Translations under genes and position numbers: made by a program
Assembly (NCBI RefSeq): GCF_000720115.1
Contig: NZ_JOIR01000013.1
Coordinates: 200,540 to 264,539 of the forward strand
Length of the DNA stretch: 64,000 bases
From: Streptomyces sp. NRRL F-2580
Lineage (GTDB): Bacteria > Actinomycetota > Actinomycetes > Streptomycetales > Streptomycetaceae
Direction: 5' to 3'
The notes under the pieces: model-generated
What the model was told of the DNA's origin: nothing
Databases searched by the model: none
The model's input: only the letters and a program-made list of their open reading frames with translations
Shown: piece by piece, positions 35,352 to 43,643 of the stretch
Position numbering within the stretch: the stretch's first letter is position 1
How the letters are laid out: each line of letters starts with the position of its first letter

Positions 35352-35640
35352 TCACCAGGACCGACTTCTTGACCCCCGGCAGGAATCCCGCATGCACCTG
35401 TTCGCGCATGCGGACGCGGGAGAGGCCGAACCTGCGCAGGGGCCCGCGCGGCCTTGCGTCCACGCTGTCCCGGTTGCGCACCCGGGTGGCACTGGCGCCG
35501 CACGGCTGACGCCTCAACTCCGCGAGAGCGACGGCGCGTTCGGCCGCGGTCGAGGACGGCCGCCGCAGGACCCCCTTCAACTCCGCCCGCCGGGCGGCGT
35601 GGGTCGAGCGCTTCCAGCGCCGGTACGGGAGCAAGCCGTG
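35352..35640 (-). pseudogene. rpsN: Ribosomal protein S14 paralogue, decayed
   Basis: The minus strand encodes [38 protein letters not shown] and [20 protein letters not shown], an unmistakable zinc-independent S14. The first residues, including the start codon, are gone. At the 3' end the normal ending Ser-Ser-Trp-stop is disrupted by one extra G, so the frame runs past the TGA at 35352-35354 into unrelated sequence. Arg-to-Cys and Arg-to-Trp changes also occur. In Streptomyces such alternative S14 genes are made under zinc starvation and often sit near CobW-type genes, as the next fossil shows. Confidence 0.75.
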
Positions 35641-35909
35641 ACCCTGCCCGTCGTCATCGTCGGCGGGCTCCACGCGGACGGGAGATGGTGCCTCTCGTAC
35701 GCAGGGCGGCCGCCGCTCTGGGCTGGCACCCCGAGCACGGCGACTGCTGCCAGCACCTGGTCTTCACCTCACCCGGTCTCGACCGCGATGGGCTGGCGGC
35801 GCGGCTCCTCGAGCCGTGCCTGCTGACCGACGCCGAGTACGCCGCCGGGCCGGAGGCGTGGAAGCGCCTGCCGACCGCCTTCGGCCCGCTGCTCGACCCC
35901 GTCTCGTAG
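35638..35909 (+). pseudogene. CobW-type GTPase/metallochaperone, mostly deleted
   Basis: A GTG at 35638 opens with [13 protein letters not shown], the N terminus of CobW/YciC-type GTPases. About 13 codons later the frame changes and the C-terminal end of the same family appears: [20 protein letters not shown], then LLTDAEYAAGPEAWKRLPTA and FGPLLDPVS before TAG. Roughly 300 central codons with the GTPase motifs are missing. Its start abuts the truncated S14 gene, so one or more deletions joined the two remains. Confidence 0.65.
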
Positions 35910-35944
35910 CCCGTCCCGCCACCCGTCCCGCAAGCCGAAGGAAT

Positions 35945-35978
35945 GGCCGGTCGGAGGGGATATCTCCCCCGGCCGGCC
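35945..35978. terminator. Hairpin between the CobW remnant and the DUF6158 gene
   Basis: Outer arms GGCCGG and CCGGCC with inner GGGG/CCCC arms around ATATC. It lies 28 bp beyond the DUF6158 stop on the minus strand and can serve both directions. Confidence 0.5.
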
Positions 35979-36005
35979 GCCGGGTACGGGACGTGCCCGC
36001 GGTGA

Positions 36006-36245
36006 CTACTCGCCGCCGCGGGCACGGGCCCCGGAGCGGGTGCGACCCGCGGTCTGGGCCCGCTGCGGATGGCGGCGTACGTACTCGTGCTCCAGCTCGT
36101 TCATCCGCTTCGTGTGGGTGACCAGCGCGTCGTCGGACCCGTGCAGCAGGGTCTCGTGGCGCGTGCGGTGGATGGCCTCCAGCTCCTTGAGGAGCCTGCC
36201 CTCCTCCAGATTCCGCGCCGCCGGACCGCCGTCGTGCTCCGTCAT
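36006..36245 (-). CDS. Small DUF6158-family protein
   Basis: 79 residues, charged and helical. The segment EEGRLLKELEAIHRTRHETL followed by HGSDDALVTHTKRMNELEHEY matches DUF6158, a small Streptomyces family of unknown function. The tail is very basic (RTRSGARARGG). The ATG at 36245 follows GGAGGAGG at a slightly long distance. It is monocistronic. Confidence 0.85.
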   Translation of the reverse strand: MTEHDGGPAARNLEEGRLLKELEAIHRTRHETLLHGSDDALVTHTKRMNELEHEYVRRHPQRAQTAGRTRSGARARGGE

Positions 36246-36386
36246 GGCACGTGCACCTCCTCCGCCGGGCCGCGGGATCACGCCTGGCCTTCGTCCCCGG
36301 CCACTCCATCATCCTCCGCCCCGCGCCCCGCGTCCTCGTCAGCCGCCGAACCCGGTGGCGGCCGGGTGCACCGGGGCGGGCGGGCG

Positions 36387-37295
36387 TCACCGCTGCCCGG
36401 CAGCGCGCGCCCGGCAGCTGCGGGCGACCTCGTCGGCGAAGACGAGGGCCGGCGGGGCGAGGGCGGCCCAGCGGCGGACCGCCCAGCCCACCGCGAGCGG
36501 CGGCAGGGCGGGAACGCGTACGAGGCGCAGCGGGCCGTCGGCGCCGGGGACCTGCCAGCCGGGCAGCGCGGGCACGACGGCGTGGCCCAGGCCCAGTTCG
36601 GCGAGGAGCAGTGCGGTGTCCCAGTCGGCCACGCTGGTGTCGGAGCGTACGTGGATGCCGGACTCGGCGAAGGCGGCGTCGAGGTGGGCGCGGGAGGCGG
36701 AGTTCTCCGGGAGCCGGATGTGCCGGATGCCGGCGAGGTCGGCGGGATCGATGCACGGGCGGGCGGCGAGGGGGTCGTCGGCGCGGACGGCGAGCACCCA
36801 GGGCAGTTCCATGACCGGGCGCTGTTCGATGCCGCGGACCGGTCTGCCGATGGTGATCCAGGCGAGATCGAGGTCGTCGGCGGCGAGGGCGTCGAAGCAG
36901 CTGCGGCTGGAGTTCTCGGTCTGGAACTCCAGGCTCACCCCGGGGTGGAGGCGGCGGAAGGTGACGACGGCCTCGGACATGAAGTGCCGCACGGTCGTCG
37001 CGCCGGTGGTGACGCGCACCGAGCCGCCGCCGCCCCGTACGAGGTCGTCCACGCGGCGCAGGGCTCCGTCGAGACCGGCGATGCCGTCCGCGGCGGCGGC
37101 CTGGAGGATCCGGCCCGCCTCGGTGGGCACGACGCCCCGGGCGTGGCGCTCCAGGAGGCTCGCGCCGGTCTGCTTCTCCAGGCGGCGGACGTGCTGGCTG
37201 ACGGCCGACTGGGTGCAGCCGAGGTCGCGGGCGACGGCGCTGAGGCTGCCGGCACGGCAGACGGCCACGAACACACGAAGATCGTCGAGGGTCAC
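36387..37295 (-). CDS. LysR-family transcriptional regulator
   Basis: 302 residues. Winged helix-turn-helix at residues 1-60 (DLRVFVAVCRAGSLSAVARD, then CTQSAVSQHVRRLE). The substrate-binding domain follows from about residue 90. The start is GTG at 37295. An inverted repeat just upstream, CCAAG-N6-CTTGG, fits a LysR box. The divergent DUF6817 gene is the natural target. The inducer is unknown. Confidence 0.9.
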   Translation of the reverse strand: MTLDDLRVFVAVCRAGSLSAVARDLGCTQSAVSQHVRRLEKQTGASLLERHARGVVPTEAGRILQAAAADGIAGLDGALRRVDDLVRGGGGSVRVTTGATTVRHFMSEAVVTFRRLHPGVSLEFQTENSSRSCFDALAADDLDLAWITIGRPVRGIEQRPVMELPWVLAVRADDPLAARPCIDPADLAGIRHIRLPENSASRAHLDAAFAESGIHVRSDTSVADWDTALLLAELGLGHAVVPALPGWQVPGADGPLRLVRVPALPPLAVGWAVRRWAALAPPALVFADEVARSCRARAAGQR

Positions 37296-37301
37296 GAGAC
37301 C

Positions 37302-37317
37302 CCAAGATATCGCTTGG
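37302..37317. promoter_or_regulatory. LysR-type operator (CCAAG-N6-CTTGG)
   Basis: A perfect 5-bp inverted repeat with an AT-rich 6-bp centre (ATATCG), 7 bp upstream of the lysR-type GTG start. A second CTTGG half-site occurs near 37344. Confidence 0.55.
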
Positions 37318-37478
37318 ATGTGGGGAGCAAACCGGAGGATTGACTTGGGGTTTCGGCTGGAACAAGATCAATGCAGGGCCCGGGCGGCAACCCGTCCCCG
37401 CCTTCGCCACGGGGTCCGGACCCCCGGCGAATGGTGTGGACGGGTGCCGACCCAACCACCACGACCGAGGGAGTACCC

Positions 37479-38009
37479 GTGTCGGAGCGCGCCGTCGCAT
37501 GGTTGCGGGAGCTCGGTGCGCAGGACCTCGCCCACCCCGGCGGGACTCTGCTCACGCACCTGGAGCGCGTACGGGGGCTGCTCGCGTCCTGGGGTGCGCG
37601 GCCCGCGCTGCAACGGGCGGGCCTGTGCCACGCCTTCTACGGTACGGACGGGTTCCCCACGGCCCTGCTGCCGCTCGCTCGGCGGGCCGAGCTCGCCGAG
37701 GTGATCGGCGAGGAGGCCGAGGCGATCGTGTACCTCTACGCCGCCTGCGACCGGGCGGCCTCGTATCCGACGCTCGCCGACGGGGAGGCCGCCTTCCGGG
37801 ACCGGTTCACCGGCCGTGTCCACTCCCCCGCCGTGCAGCTGCGCAGGGACTTCGCCGAGCTGTCGGCGGCCAACGAGCTCGACCTGGCGCGCATCGATCC
37901 CGCCTTCCGTGAGGCGTGGGGAGCCGCACTCCTCCAGTTGTTCGGCCGGTTCCGGGGGCTGCTGAGCGAGCCGGCCCGGCGGGAGTGCCGGGCCGTGCTC
38001 GGCGGCTGA
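37479..38009 (+). CDS. DUF6817-family protein
   Basis: 176 residues, all-helical. HPGGTLLTHLERVRGLLASW followed by AGLCHAFYGTDGFP resembles the DUF6817 core, where the His and Asp residues recall an HD-type metal site. A metal-dependent hydrolase role is only suggested. The GTG at 37479 follows GAGGGAG. It is divergent from the LysR gene and its likely regulatory target. Only 6 bp separate its stop from that of the convergent glycosidase. Confidence 0.8.
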   Translation: MSERAVAWLRELGAQDLAHPGGTLLTHLERVRGLLASWGARPALQRAGLCHAFYGTDGFPTALLPLARRAELAEVIGEEAEAIVYLYAACDRAASYPTLADGEAAFRDRFTGRVHSPAVQLRRDFAELSAANELDLARIDPAFREAWGAALLQLFGRFRGLLSEPARRECRAVLGG

Positions 38010-38015
38010 CGGGGA

Positions 38016-41000
38016 TCAGGGAGTGAAGGTCCAGCGCTGGGCCGGGGTGTCGTCGCAGGCGGCGCGGGTGAGGGTGGTGCCGTTGGCGGTGCCCGAGCCG
38101 GCCGGGGCGAGGCATTGGCCGGTGGTGCGCAGGGTGCTCTGAGGTCCCGCCTGCCAGGTCTGCCCCGGGCTCCCGTCGCAGGTCCGGATGGTGACGCGAG
38201 CGGCGTTCGCGCCGTCGAGGCAGACGCCGGTGAGGCCGGTGAGGCGGCCGTCGCCCTGGAGGGTCCAGCGCTGGTTGGGCCCGCCGTGGCAGGTATAGAG
38301 GGTGGGTTCGGTGCCCGGCGTGGTGGCGCTGTGCGGCAGGTCCAGGCAGCTCGCGGAGGCCGCGTTGACGAGGGTGGCGTCCGCGGGCAGCGGAGCCGGG
38401 CGTCCGGTGAGGGTGATCTCGGCGGCGCTGGTCCAGGGGCCGCGGCCGCCGGCCTCGGTGAGGGCCTTGAGGCGCAGGTAGCGGCCGGTCTTCGGGGTGA
38501 GGGGGGCGGTCTTGGCGGCTGCCGTGTCGGGGAAGGTGCCGCTCGCGACCGGTGGCCCCCAGTCGGCGGTGGTGTCGGAGACGTAGACCTCGTAGCCGCC
38601 GATCCGGCCGTTGACGCCGCCGTCCTGGCGGGGCAGGTAGCCGAGGCCGTCGACCGCGTAACGGGCGCCGAGGTCGATCTGGATCTCGTGCGGCAGCGCG
38701 GCGGGCTTCGCGCCGGACCAGGCGGAGTGCCACAACGTGGCCGGGTTCCCGTCGAAGGCGCCGACGGCGGCGCCGCTCTCGGCCCCGGTCTCCTGGCTGT
38801 CGGCGTAGACGAGGGACCAGGCCGACTGGTCGATGGGGGCGGCGGAGGGGAGGGGTTCGGCCGCGGGGAGGCTGGTGCCGGTGGCCGAGACGCTGAAGGC
38901 GCCCGCCTTGGAGCCCGTCTTGACCCAGAGCACCCCGGATCGGTCCGCCGGGTCGAAGAACCAGCCCGATGCGGCGGAGTCGTAGGCGGCCTTGGAGGTC
39001 AGGCGCACCGACGCGGCTCCGTCCACCGTGAGGGCCGTCGGCGCGGAGGCCACGTGGAGGGTGAACTCGTAGCCGCGGGAGGCCGGCTTGCCGGTGTAAC
39101 TGCCGGTGGGGGCGCCGACGTTGACGGTGACCGTGCCGGAGCCTGCCGTCGGGGCGGCGACGTCGACCCGCTGGCGGGCGTAGGCGCCGGACTGGTAGGC
39201 GCGGGTGCGGCCGTCGTCCTCGTAGAGGCTGAAGGAGGACGTGCCGCGGGGGTGGATGTCGTAGGTGAGGGTGGAGACGGGCTTCTCCCCCGTGTGGTTC
39301 ATCTGCGGCCACATCGGCACGATGCCGCCGCCCTTGACGAAGAGCGGGAGGGTGTCGAGTGGTGCCCGGTAGCCGTTGAGGCGGCCCGGGCCCGCGTAGG
39401 TCTTCCCCGTCCAGTAGTCCGTCCAGGTCCCGGCGGGGAGGTAGATGCCGTCCCGGACCGAGGTGTCGGAGACGACGGGCGCGACGAGGAGGGAGTCCCC
39501 GGCCATGAACTGGCCGCTGGTGGCGTTCCCGCGGGCCATGGGGTCGTCGGGGTACTCCAGGACCATGGCGCGGGTGCTGGGTACGCCGCTCTCGTGGGCG
39601 ACGCGGCTCATCGTGTACAGGTACGGCATCAGCCGCATCTTGAGCTGGAGGTACTTGCGGTTGATGGAGAGGTAGGGCTCGGCGAAGCGCCAGGGCTGTT
39701 TGTCCTGGTAGCCGGCGGACGGGTTGGTCGCGCCCCAGCCGGACATCGTCATGAAGGCCGGGGTGAAGGCCTTCCACTGGAGGTCGCGGGTGTAGGTCTT
39801 GGGGCTGCCCCCGAAGATCCCGTCGACGTCGCCGGCGGCGTAGTTGAGGCCGGAGAGGCCCGCTCCGGTGATCGCGGGGACGTGCCAGCGCATGTCGTCC
39901 CAGGTGCCGTGGGTGTCGCCGGTCCAGACGACGGCGTTGCGCTGGGTGCCCGCCCAGCCGTCGACGGTCCAGACGTAGCGGCGGGCGTCGGAGTTCTTCT
40001 CGATCCCGTCGACGGCCTGCCGCACGCCGTCGAAGGCGTACTTGTAGCCGCCGCCGATCCACGCCACGTCGGTCTTCACCCCGCGGCTGCCGGCCGTGCC
40101 CACCTCGTCGGCGATGGAGCCGAGGCCGGTGGAGGTCCACAGGCCGGTCTGGAATCCCTTGGCCTTGAGGGCGTCCACCGTGGACTTGAGGGGAGCGGTG
40201 TAGCCGCAGCCGTAGCCGTCGTTGGGCAGGAACCAGCCCGAGGGCATGTCGGCGGCGCGGGCGTCGGTCGCGTAGCCGACGACATCGGGGGTGGTCTGGT
40301 GACGCGGCCGGTTGTGGTCGCCCTGGTAGTCGGGGTTGGAGGCGTTGAAGCAGTCGGCGTTGCCGAGCTCGAAGCCCCACATCGGAGCCATGAACGGCTT
40401 TCCGCTGACGTCGGTGTACGCGTCGAGCACGGACTTGAGGGAGTCGCCGGTGAAGTACCAGGCGTCGAAGCGCTTCTCGTCGTGGGTGAGGGTGGTGGGG
40501 GCGTGGAAGCCGTACGAGCCCGGGGCCCAGGTGTTGCGCATGACGCCGTAGCCGTTGGTGGACATGTAGAAGGGGGCGGGGCTGGCGTTGTCGTTCTCGC
40601 GCCACCTGTTGTCGACGGCGATCGGGACGGTCTTGTCGCGCAGCGCCCATTCGCCCAGGCGCAGGCCGGTTCCGTAGAACTGCTCGTCCGCTCCGCGGGC
40701 GAGGTACTGGGTGGTCCGGCCGCCGGTCCAGCTGGTGGGCTGGGTCTCCTGCCAGACGGGGGTGGTGTTGTCGGCGCGGTAGACGGAGAAGCGCAGGGGC
40801 GCCTTGTTGACCCGGATGGAGAGGGCTCCGGTGGTGATCCGGTAGTACGCGCCGGCGTCGGACCAGGACGTGGCCACGGAGCCGAAGTCGGTGGTGGTGG
40901 CGAGGTCGGAGCCGGCCGGGTCGTTGGTGAAGGTGCCGTCGGGCGAGAGCCAGAGGCGGAAGATGTCGGCGCGGGCGACGACGACGCGGGCCTTGGCCCC

Positions 41001-41276
41001 GCCGGACGCCGTGACGGTGAAGGTGTTCCCGGACCGGGTGAAGCCGGTGACGTCGCCCGCGGTGGCCTCGGCCCCGGCGGGGGGAGCGCCGGCCGCGGCG
41101 GCGGGCGGGGCGAGGGGGCCCGCGGCGGCCAGGCCCGCGACGGCGAGGGCGGCGGCGAGCAGGGCTGCGCCCGGGGTGCGGCGGCGCCGGCCCGGGTGCG
41201 CCCGGACCCCTGATCGGCGTTGCCCGTCATGCTGGTTTGGTCGGCGCTGGCTCCTGCGGATGCTCGGCAGTCTCAT
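38016..41276 (-). CDS. Secreted GH31 glycosidase with discoidin-like and ricin-type modules
   Basis: 1086 residues. A basic N-terminal region is followed by a hydrophobic signal (ALLAAALAVAGLAAAG). An N-terminal GH31 beta-sandwich comes first (about 75-240), then the catalytic barrel with FYGTGLRLGEWALRDK, nucleophile-region KTDVAWIGGGY and acid/base-region VVWTGDTHGTWDDMRW, then C-terminal beta domains (LYEDDGRTRAYQ). An F5/8 type C (discoidin) carbohydrate-binding domain follows at about 820-950 (AVGAFDGNPATLWHS). A ricin-B-type lectin domain ends the protein (CLDLPHSATTPGTE, QRWTLQGDGRL, GQCLAPAGSG). GH31 covers alpha-glucosidases, xylosidases and galactosidases; the specificity is not determinable. 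The ATG at 41276 follows GAGGAG. It is probably induced by a polysaccharide through the palindrome upstream. Confidence 0.92.
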   Translation of the reverse strand: MRLPSIRRSQRRPNQHDGQRRSGVRAHPGRRRRTPGAALLAAALAVAGLAAAGPLAPPAAAAGAPPAGAEATAGDVTGFTRSGNTFTVTASGGAKARVVVARADIFRLWLSPDGTFTNDPAGSDLATTTDFGSVATSWSDAGAYYRITTGALSIRVNKAPLRFSVYRADNTTPVWQETQPTSWTGGRTTQYLARGADEQFYGTGLRLGEWALRDKTVPIAVDNRWRENDNASPAPFYMSTNGYGVMRNTWAPGSYGFHAPTTLTHDEKRFDAWYFTGDSLKSVLDAYTDVSGKPFMAPMWGFELGNADCFNASNPDYQGDHNRPRHQTTPDVVGYATDARAADMPSGWFLPNDGYGCGYTAPLKSTVDALKAKGFQTGLWTSTGLGSIADEVGTAGSRGVKTDVAWIGGGYKYAFDGVRQAVDGIEKNSDARRYVWTVDGWAGTQRNAVVWTGDTHGTWDDMRWHVPAITGAGLSGLNYAAGDVDGIFGGSPKTYTRDLQWKAFTPAFMTMSGWGATNPSAGYQDKQPWRFAEPYLSINRKYLQLKMRLMPYLYTMSRVAHESGVPSTRAMVLEYPDDPMARGNATSGQFMAGDSLLVAPVVSDTSVRDGIYLPAGTWTDYWTGKTYAGPGRLNGYRAPLDTLPLFVKGGGIVPMWPQMNHTGEKPVSTLTYDIHPRGTSSFSLYEDDGRTRAYQSGAYARQRVDVAAPTAGSGTVTVNVGAPTGSYTGKPASRGYEFTLHVASAPTALTVDGAASVRLTSKAAYDSAASGWFFDPADRSGVLWVKTGSKAGAFSVSATGTSLPAAEPLPSAAPIDQSAWSLVYADSQETGAESGAAVGAFDGNPATLWHSAWSGAKPAALPHEIQIDLGARYAVDGLGYLPRQDGGVNGRIGGYEVYVSDTTADWGPPVASGTFPDTAAAKTAPLTPKTGRYLRLKALTEAGGRGPWTSAAEITLTGRPAPLPADATLVNAASASCLDLPHSATTPGTEPTLYTCHGGPNQRWTLQGDGRLTGLTGVCLDGANAARVTIRTCDGSPGQTWQAGPQSTLRTTGQCLAPAGSGTANGTTLTRAACDDTPAQRWTFTP

Positions 41277-41366
41277 GGGGCAGCTCCTCGTGCGGTCCGC
41301 GGCGCGGACACAGCTCTTTGGCATGCGCCCGACAAGATAGCGCTCCGTCGGCCCTTGATGAAAGAT

Positions 41367-41406
41367 GATGCTCGAAATCAAGCGAGATCACGCAGCTTCG
41401 AGCATC
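41367..41406. promoter_or_regulatory. Long inverted repeat upstream of the GH31 gene
   Basis: Perfect 10-bp arms GATGCTCGAA (41367-41376) and TTCGAGCATC (41397-41406) separated by 20 bp, about 90 bp upstream of the GH31 start. The two-helical-turn spacing suits a dimeric or looped repressor. A shorter CTTGAT/ATCAAG pair overlaps it. Confidence 0.6.
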
Positions 41407-41519
41407 CTCTGTCACCACGAAACCGCGATCGGGGAGCGCACGATCCGGGCGCCGACAGCTGTGCGGGCCCGGCCGACGGCTCGCTCCCCGGCGACCGACG
41501 ACGAGGGTAGGTTGGACGC

Positions 41520-42380
41520 GTGATCGACTTTCTCCGGGGCGCCCCGGTTTCAGGCAGTCTCGACGTCGTCTGGCACGCGGGCTGGCCCTCCCCGAAGCAC
41601 GACCCGGCCCCGGAGATCCAGGTCCACGCCTACTCCGAACACACGGTGATCCTGCGCCAGAACAAGTCGGTGCACTACGAAGCCCCGTTCCTCTTCCTCC
41701 TCTTCGGCAATGACCGGGCGCTGCTCCTCGACACGGGCGCGTCCGCCGACCCGGCCCACTTCCCCCTGCGGGAAACGGTCGACCGGCTCGTCACGGACTG
41801 GCTGGAACGCCACCCGAGGCCCGCGTACTCGCTGCTGGTCGCCCACACCCACGGGCACGGCGACCACGTCGCGGCGGACCCGCAGTTCGCGGACCGGCCC
41901 CTCACCACGGTCGTGGGACCCGGACTGGACGAGGTCACGGCCTCCTTCGGCCTCACCGACTGGCCGCACCGCACCGGCGCACTGGACCTGGGCGGCCGGA
42001 TCCTCGACCTGATCCCCGGCCCCGGCCACCAGCGGGCCGCCCTGGTCTTCCACGATCGCCACACCGGCCTGCTGCTGACCGGCGACTCCCTCTATCCGGG
42101 GCGGCTCTACATCGAGGACCGGACGGCCTACTCGGCCACCGTCGACCGGCTGCTGGACTTCTGCGCCACCCGGCCGGTCCGCCATGTCCTCGGCTGCCAC
42201 ATCGAGATGACCACCACGGCGGGCGAGGACTACCCCCGCGGCACCACGCATCAGCCGGACGAGCCGCCGCTCCAGCTCACCGCAGGCCATCTGCGCACGC
42301 TGCGCAGGGCCCTCGGCGAGACGGCGGACCGCCACGGCACGTACCCCTACGGGGATTTCATCCTCGTCTACCGGGACTGA
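41520..42380 (+). CDS. MBL-fold metallo-hydrolase
   Basis: 286 residues. The zinc motif HTHGHGDH is near residue 109, with further ligands in GPGHQRAALVFHD and TGDSLYPG and a final His in VLGCHIEM. The fold is the metallo-beta-lactamase superfamily; the substrate is unknown. The GTG start lacks a ribosome-binding site, but TAGGTT ends six bases before it, suggesting a leaderless transcript. It is followed by a hairpin terminator and is divergent from the glycosidase. Confidence 0.9.
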   Translation: MIDFLRGAPVSGSLDVVWHAGWPSPKHDPAPEIQVHAYSEHTVILRQNKSVHYEAPFLFLLFGNDRALLLDTGASADPAHFPLRETVDRLVTDWLERHPRPAYSLLVAHTHGHGDHVAADPQFADRPLTTVVGPGLDEVTASFGLTDWPHRTGALDLGGRILDLIPGPGHQRAALVFHDRHTGLLLTGDSLYPGRLYIEDRTAYSATVDRLLDFCATRPVRHVLGCHIEMTTTAGEDYPRGTTHQPDEPPLQLTAGHLRTLRRALGETADRHGTYPYGDFILVYRD

Positions 42381-42423
42381 CCGGGGCTGGGCGCCGCTCC
42401 CGGCCGCGTGCGGGACGATACGG

Positions 42424-42450
42424 GGCGCCGGCGGCGCGCGGGCCGGCGCC
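42424..42450 (+). terminator. Hairpin terminator after the MBL hydrolase
   Basis: A perfect 9-bp stem GGCGCCGGC/GCCGGCGCC with a 9-nt loop, 43 bp beyond the stop. Confidence 0.6.
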
Positions 42451-42484
42451 GCGTCCGCGGGATGTCGGTCGTCCGGCGGGACTG

Positions 42485-42502
42485 TCGCCGATCCATCGGC
42501 GA
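42485..42502. promoter_or_regulatory. Palindromic operator candidate upstream of the SDR gene
   Basis: TCGCCGAT-CC-ATCGGCGA, a perfect 8-bp inverted repeat, 87 bp before the SDR start codon. No regulator gene is adjacent, so the binding protein would act in trans. Confidence 0.5.
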
Positions 42503-42588
42503 TGTGTCGGTGGCCGCTGGAACGGTGGGTGTCGAGTTGCCCGAGGGGGCAGCCGCATCCGCCTCCGACAGCAAGGGACCCCGCCGCC

Positions 42589-43527
42589 ATGTCGTCCACG
42601 TCTTCCGCCCCGCCCTGGAATCCCCGCCGCCTGCCCGGTGCCGATGGCCGCGTCTTCCTGGTCACCGGCGGCAACGCCGGCATCGGGTACTTCGTCGCGG
42701 AGCAGTTGTCGGCGACCGGAGCCACCGTCGTCCTCGGCAGCCGGAACCCCGCCAAGGCCGAAGCCGCCCAGGCTTCGATCCGTGCGCGCGTCCCCGGCGC
42801 AGCCGTACGCGCCGTACGGCTGGACCTCGCCGACCTCTCGTCGCTCGGGCCAGCGGTGGAATCACTGGGGGTGGAACGCCTCGACGCGGTGGTCCACAAC
42901 GCCGGCGTCGCCCTTGACGACCCGCCGCGCCAGGAGACCGGGGACGGTCACGAGCTCATGTTCGGCACGAACCACCTCGGGCACTTCGTCCTGACCCGGT
43001 GGCTGATGCCGTTGCTGTCGGCCGCGCCAGCGGCCCGCGTGGTGACCATGGGCAGCTTCGCGGCGAAGTCCGAGCGGCTCGACCTCGACGACCTGCAGTC
43101 CCGGAAGGACTACCGGCCCAAGCGCACCTACGGACGCTCCAAGCTGGCCCAGATGTACTTCGGCGTCGAACTCGACCGCCGCCTGCGCGCTTGCGGCAGC
43201 ACGGTCGCGAGCGTGGTGGTCCATCCCGGCGGCGCGCTGGACTCCCTCACCCCGTCACGCCCACCGGTCCACGTGCGGACCACCGGCGCACGGCTGGGCG
43301 CGGCACCCGCGGCTCTCCTCCTCCAGGGCAAGCACGCCGGCGCCCGGCCCGCGGTCCGGGCGGTGCTCGACCCGGCCGTGCGGGGAGGCCAGCTGTGGGG
43401 ACCGCGCGTCTTCGGCCTGCGCGGCGAGCCACGGCGCGAACCGGTGTGGAACCACCTCGCCGACCCCGCCGTCGCGGCACGGCTGTGGGAGGCGAGCCGT
43501 GACCTGACCGACGATGCGGCTCAGTAG
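42589..43527 (+). CDS. Short-chain dehydrogenase/reductase
   Basis: 312 residues, classical Rossmann-fold SDR of the retinol-dehydrogenase-like group. Cofactor motif TGGNAGIGYF near residue 24, HNAGVA at the NAG position, the catalytic Ser in GSFAAKSE and the Tyr-x-x-x-Lys in YGRSKLAQM. An Arg after the second beta strand (GSRNPAK) favours NADP(H). The substrate is unknown. The ATG at 42589 has AAGGGA upstream at a long distance. The C-terminal extension (about residues 225-312) is longer than in minimal SDRs. A palindromic site lies upstream. Confidence 0.9.
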   Translation: MSSTSSAPPWNPRRLPGADGRVFLVTGGNAGIGYFVAEQLSATGATVVLGSRNPAKAEAAQASIRARVPGAAVRAVRLDLADLSSLGPAVESLGVERLDAVVHNAGVALDDPPRQETGDGHELMFGTNHLGHFVLTRWLMPLLSAAPAARVVTMGSFAAKSERLDLDDLQSRKDYRPKRTYGRSKLAQMYFGVELDRRLRACGSTVASVVVHPGGALDSLTPSRPPVHVRTTGARLGAAPAALLLQGKHAGARPAVRAVLDPAVRGGQLWGPRVFGLRGEPRREPVWNHLADPAVAARLWEASRDLTDDAAQ

Positions 43528-43643
43528 CGGGCCGCGGACACCAAGGGTCCGTGGTGGCGGCCTGCGCCTCCGACTGGTTGGCCCACCCCTGGCCCCGTGG
43601 AGGGGCCGACGCACGGCCATGCCGCGGCAGGAATACTCGTCAT

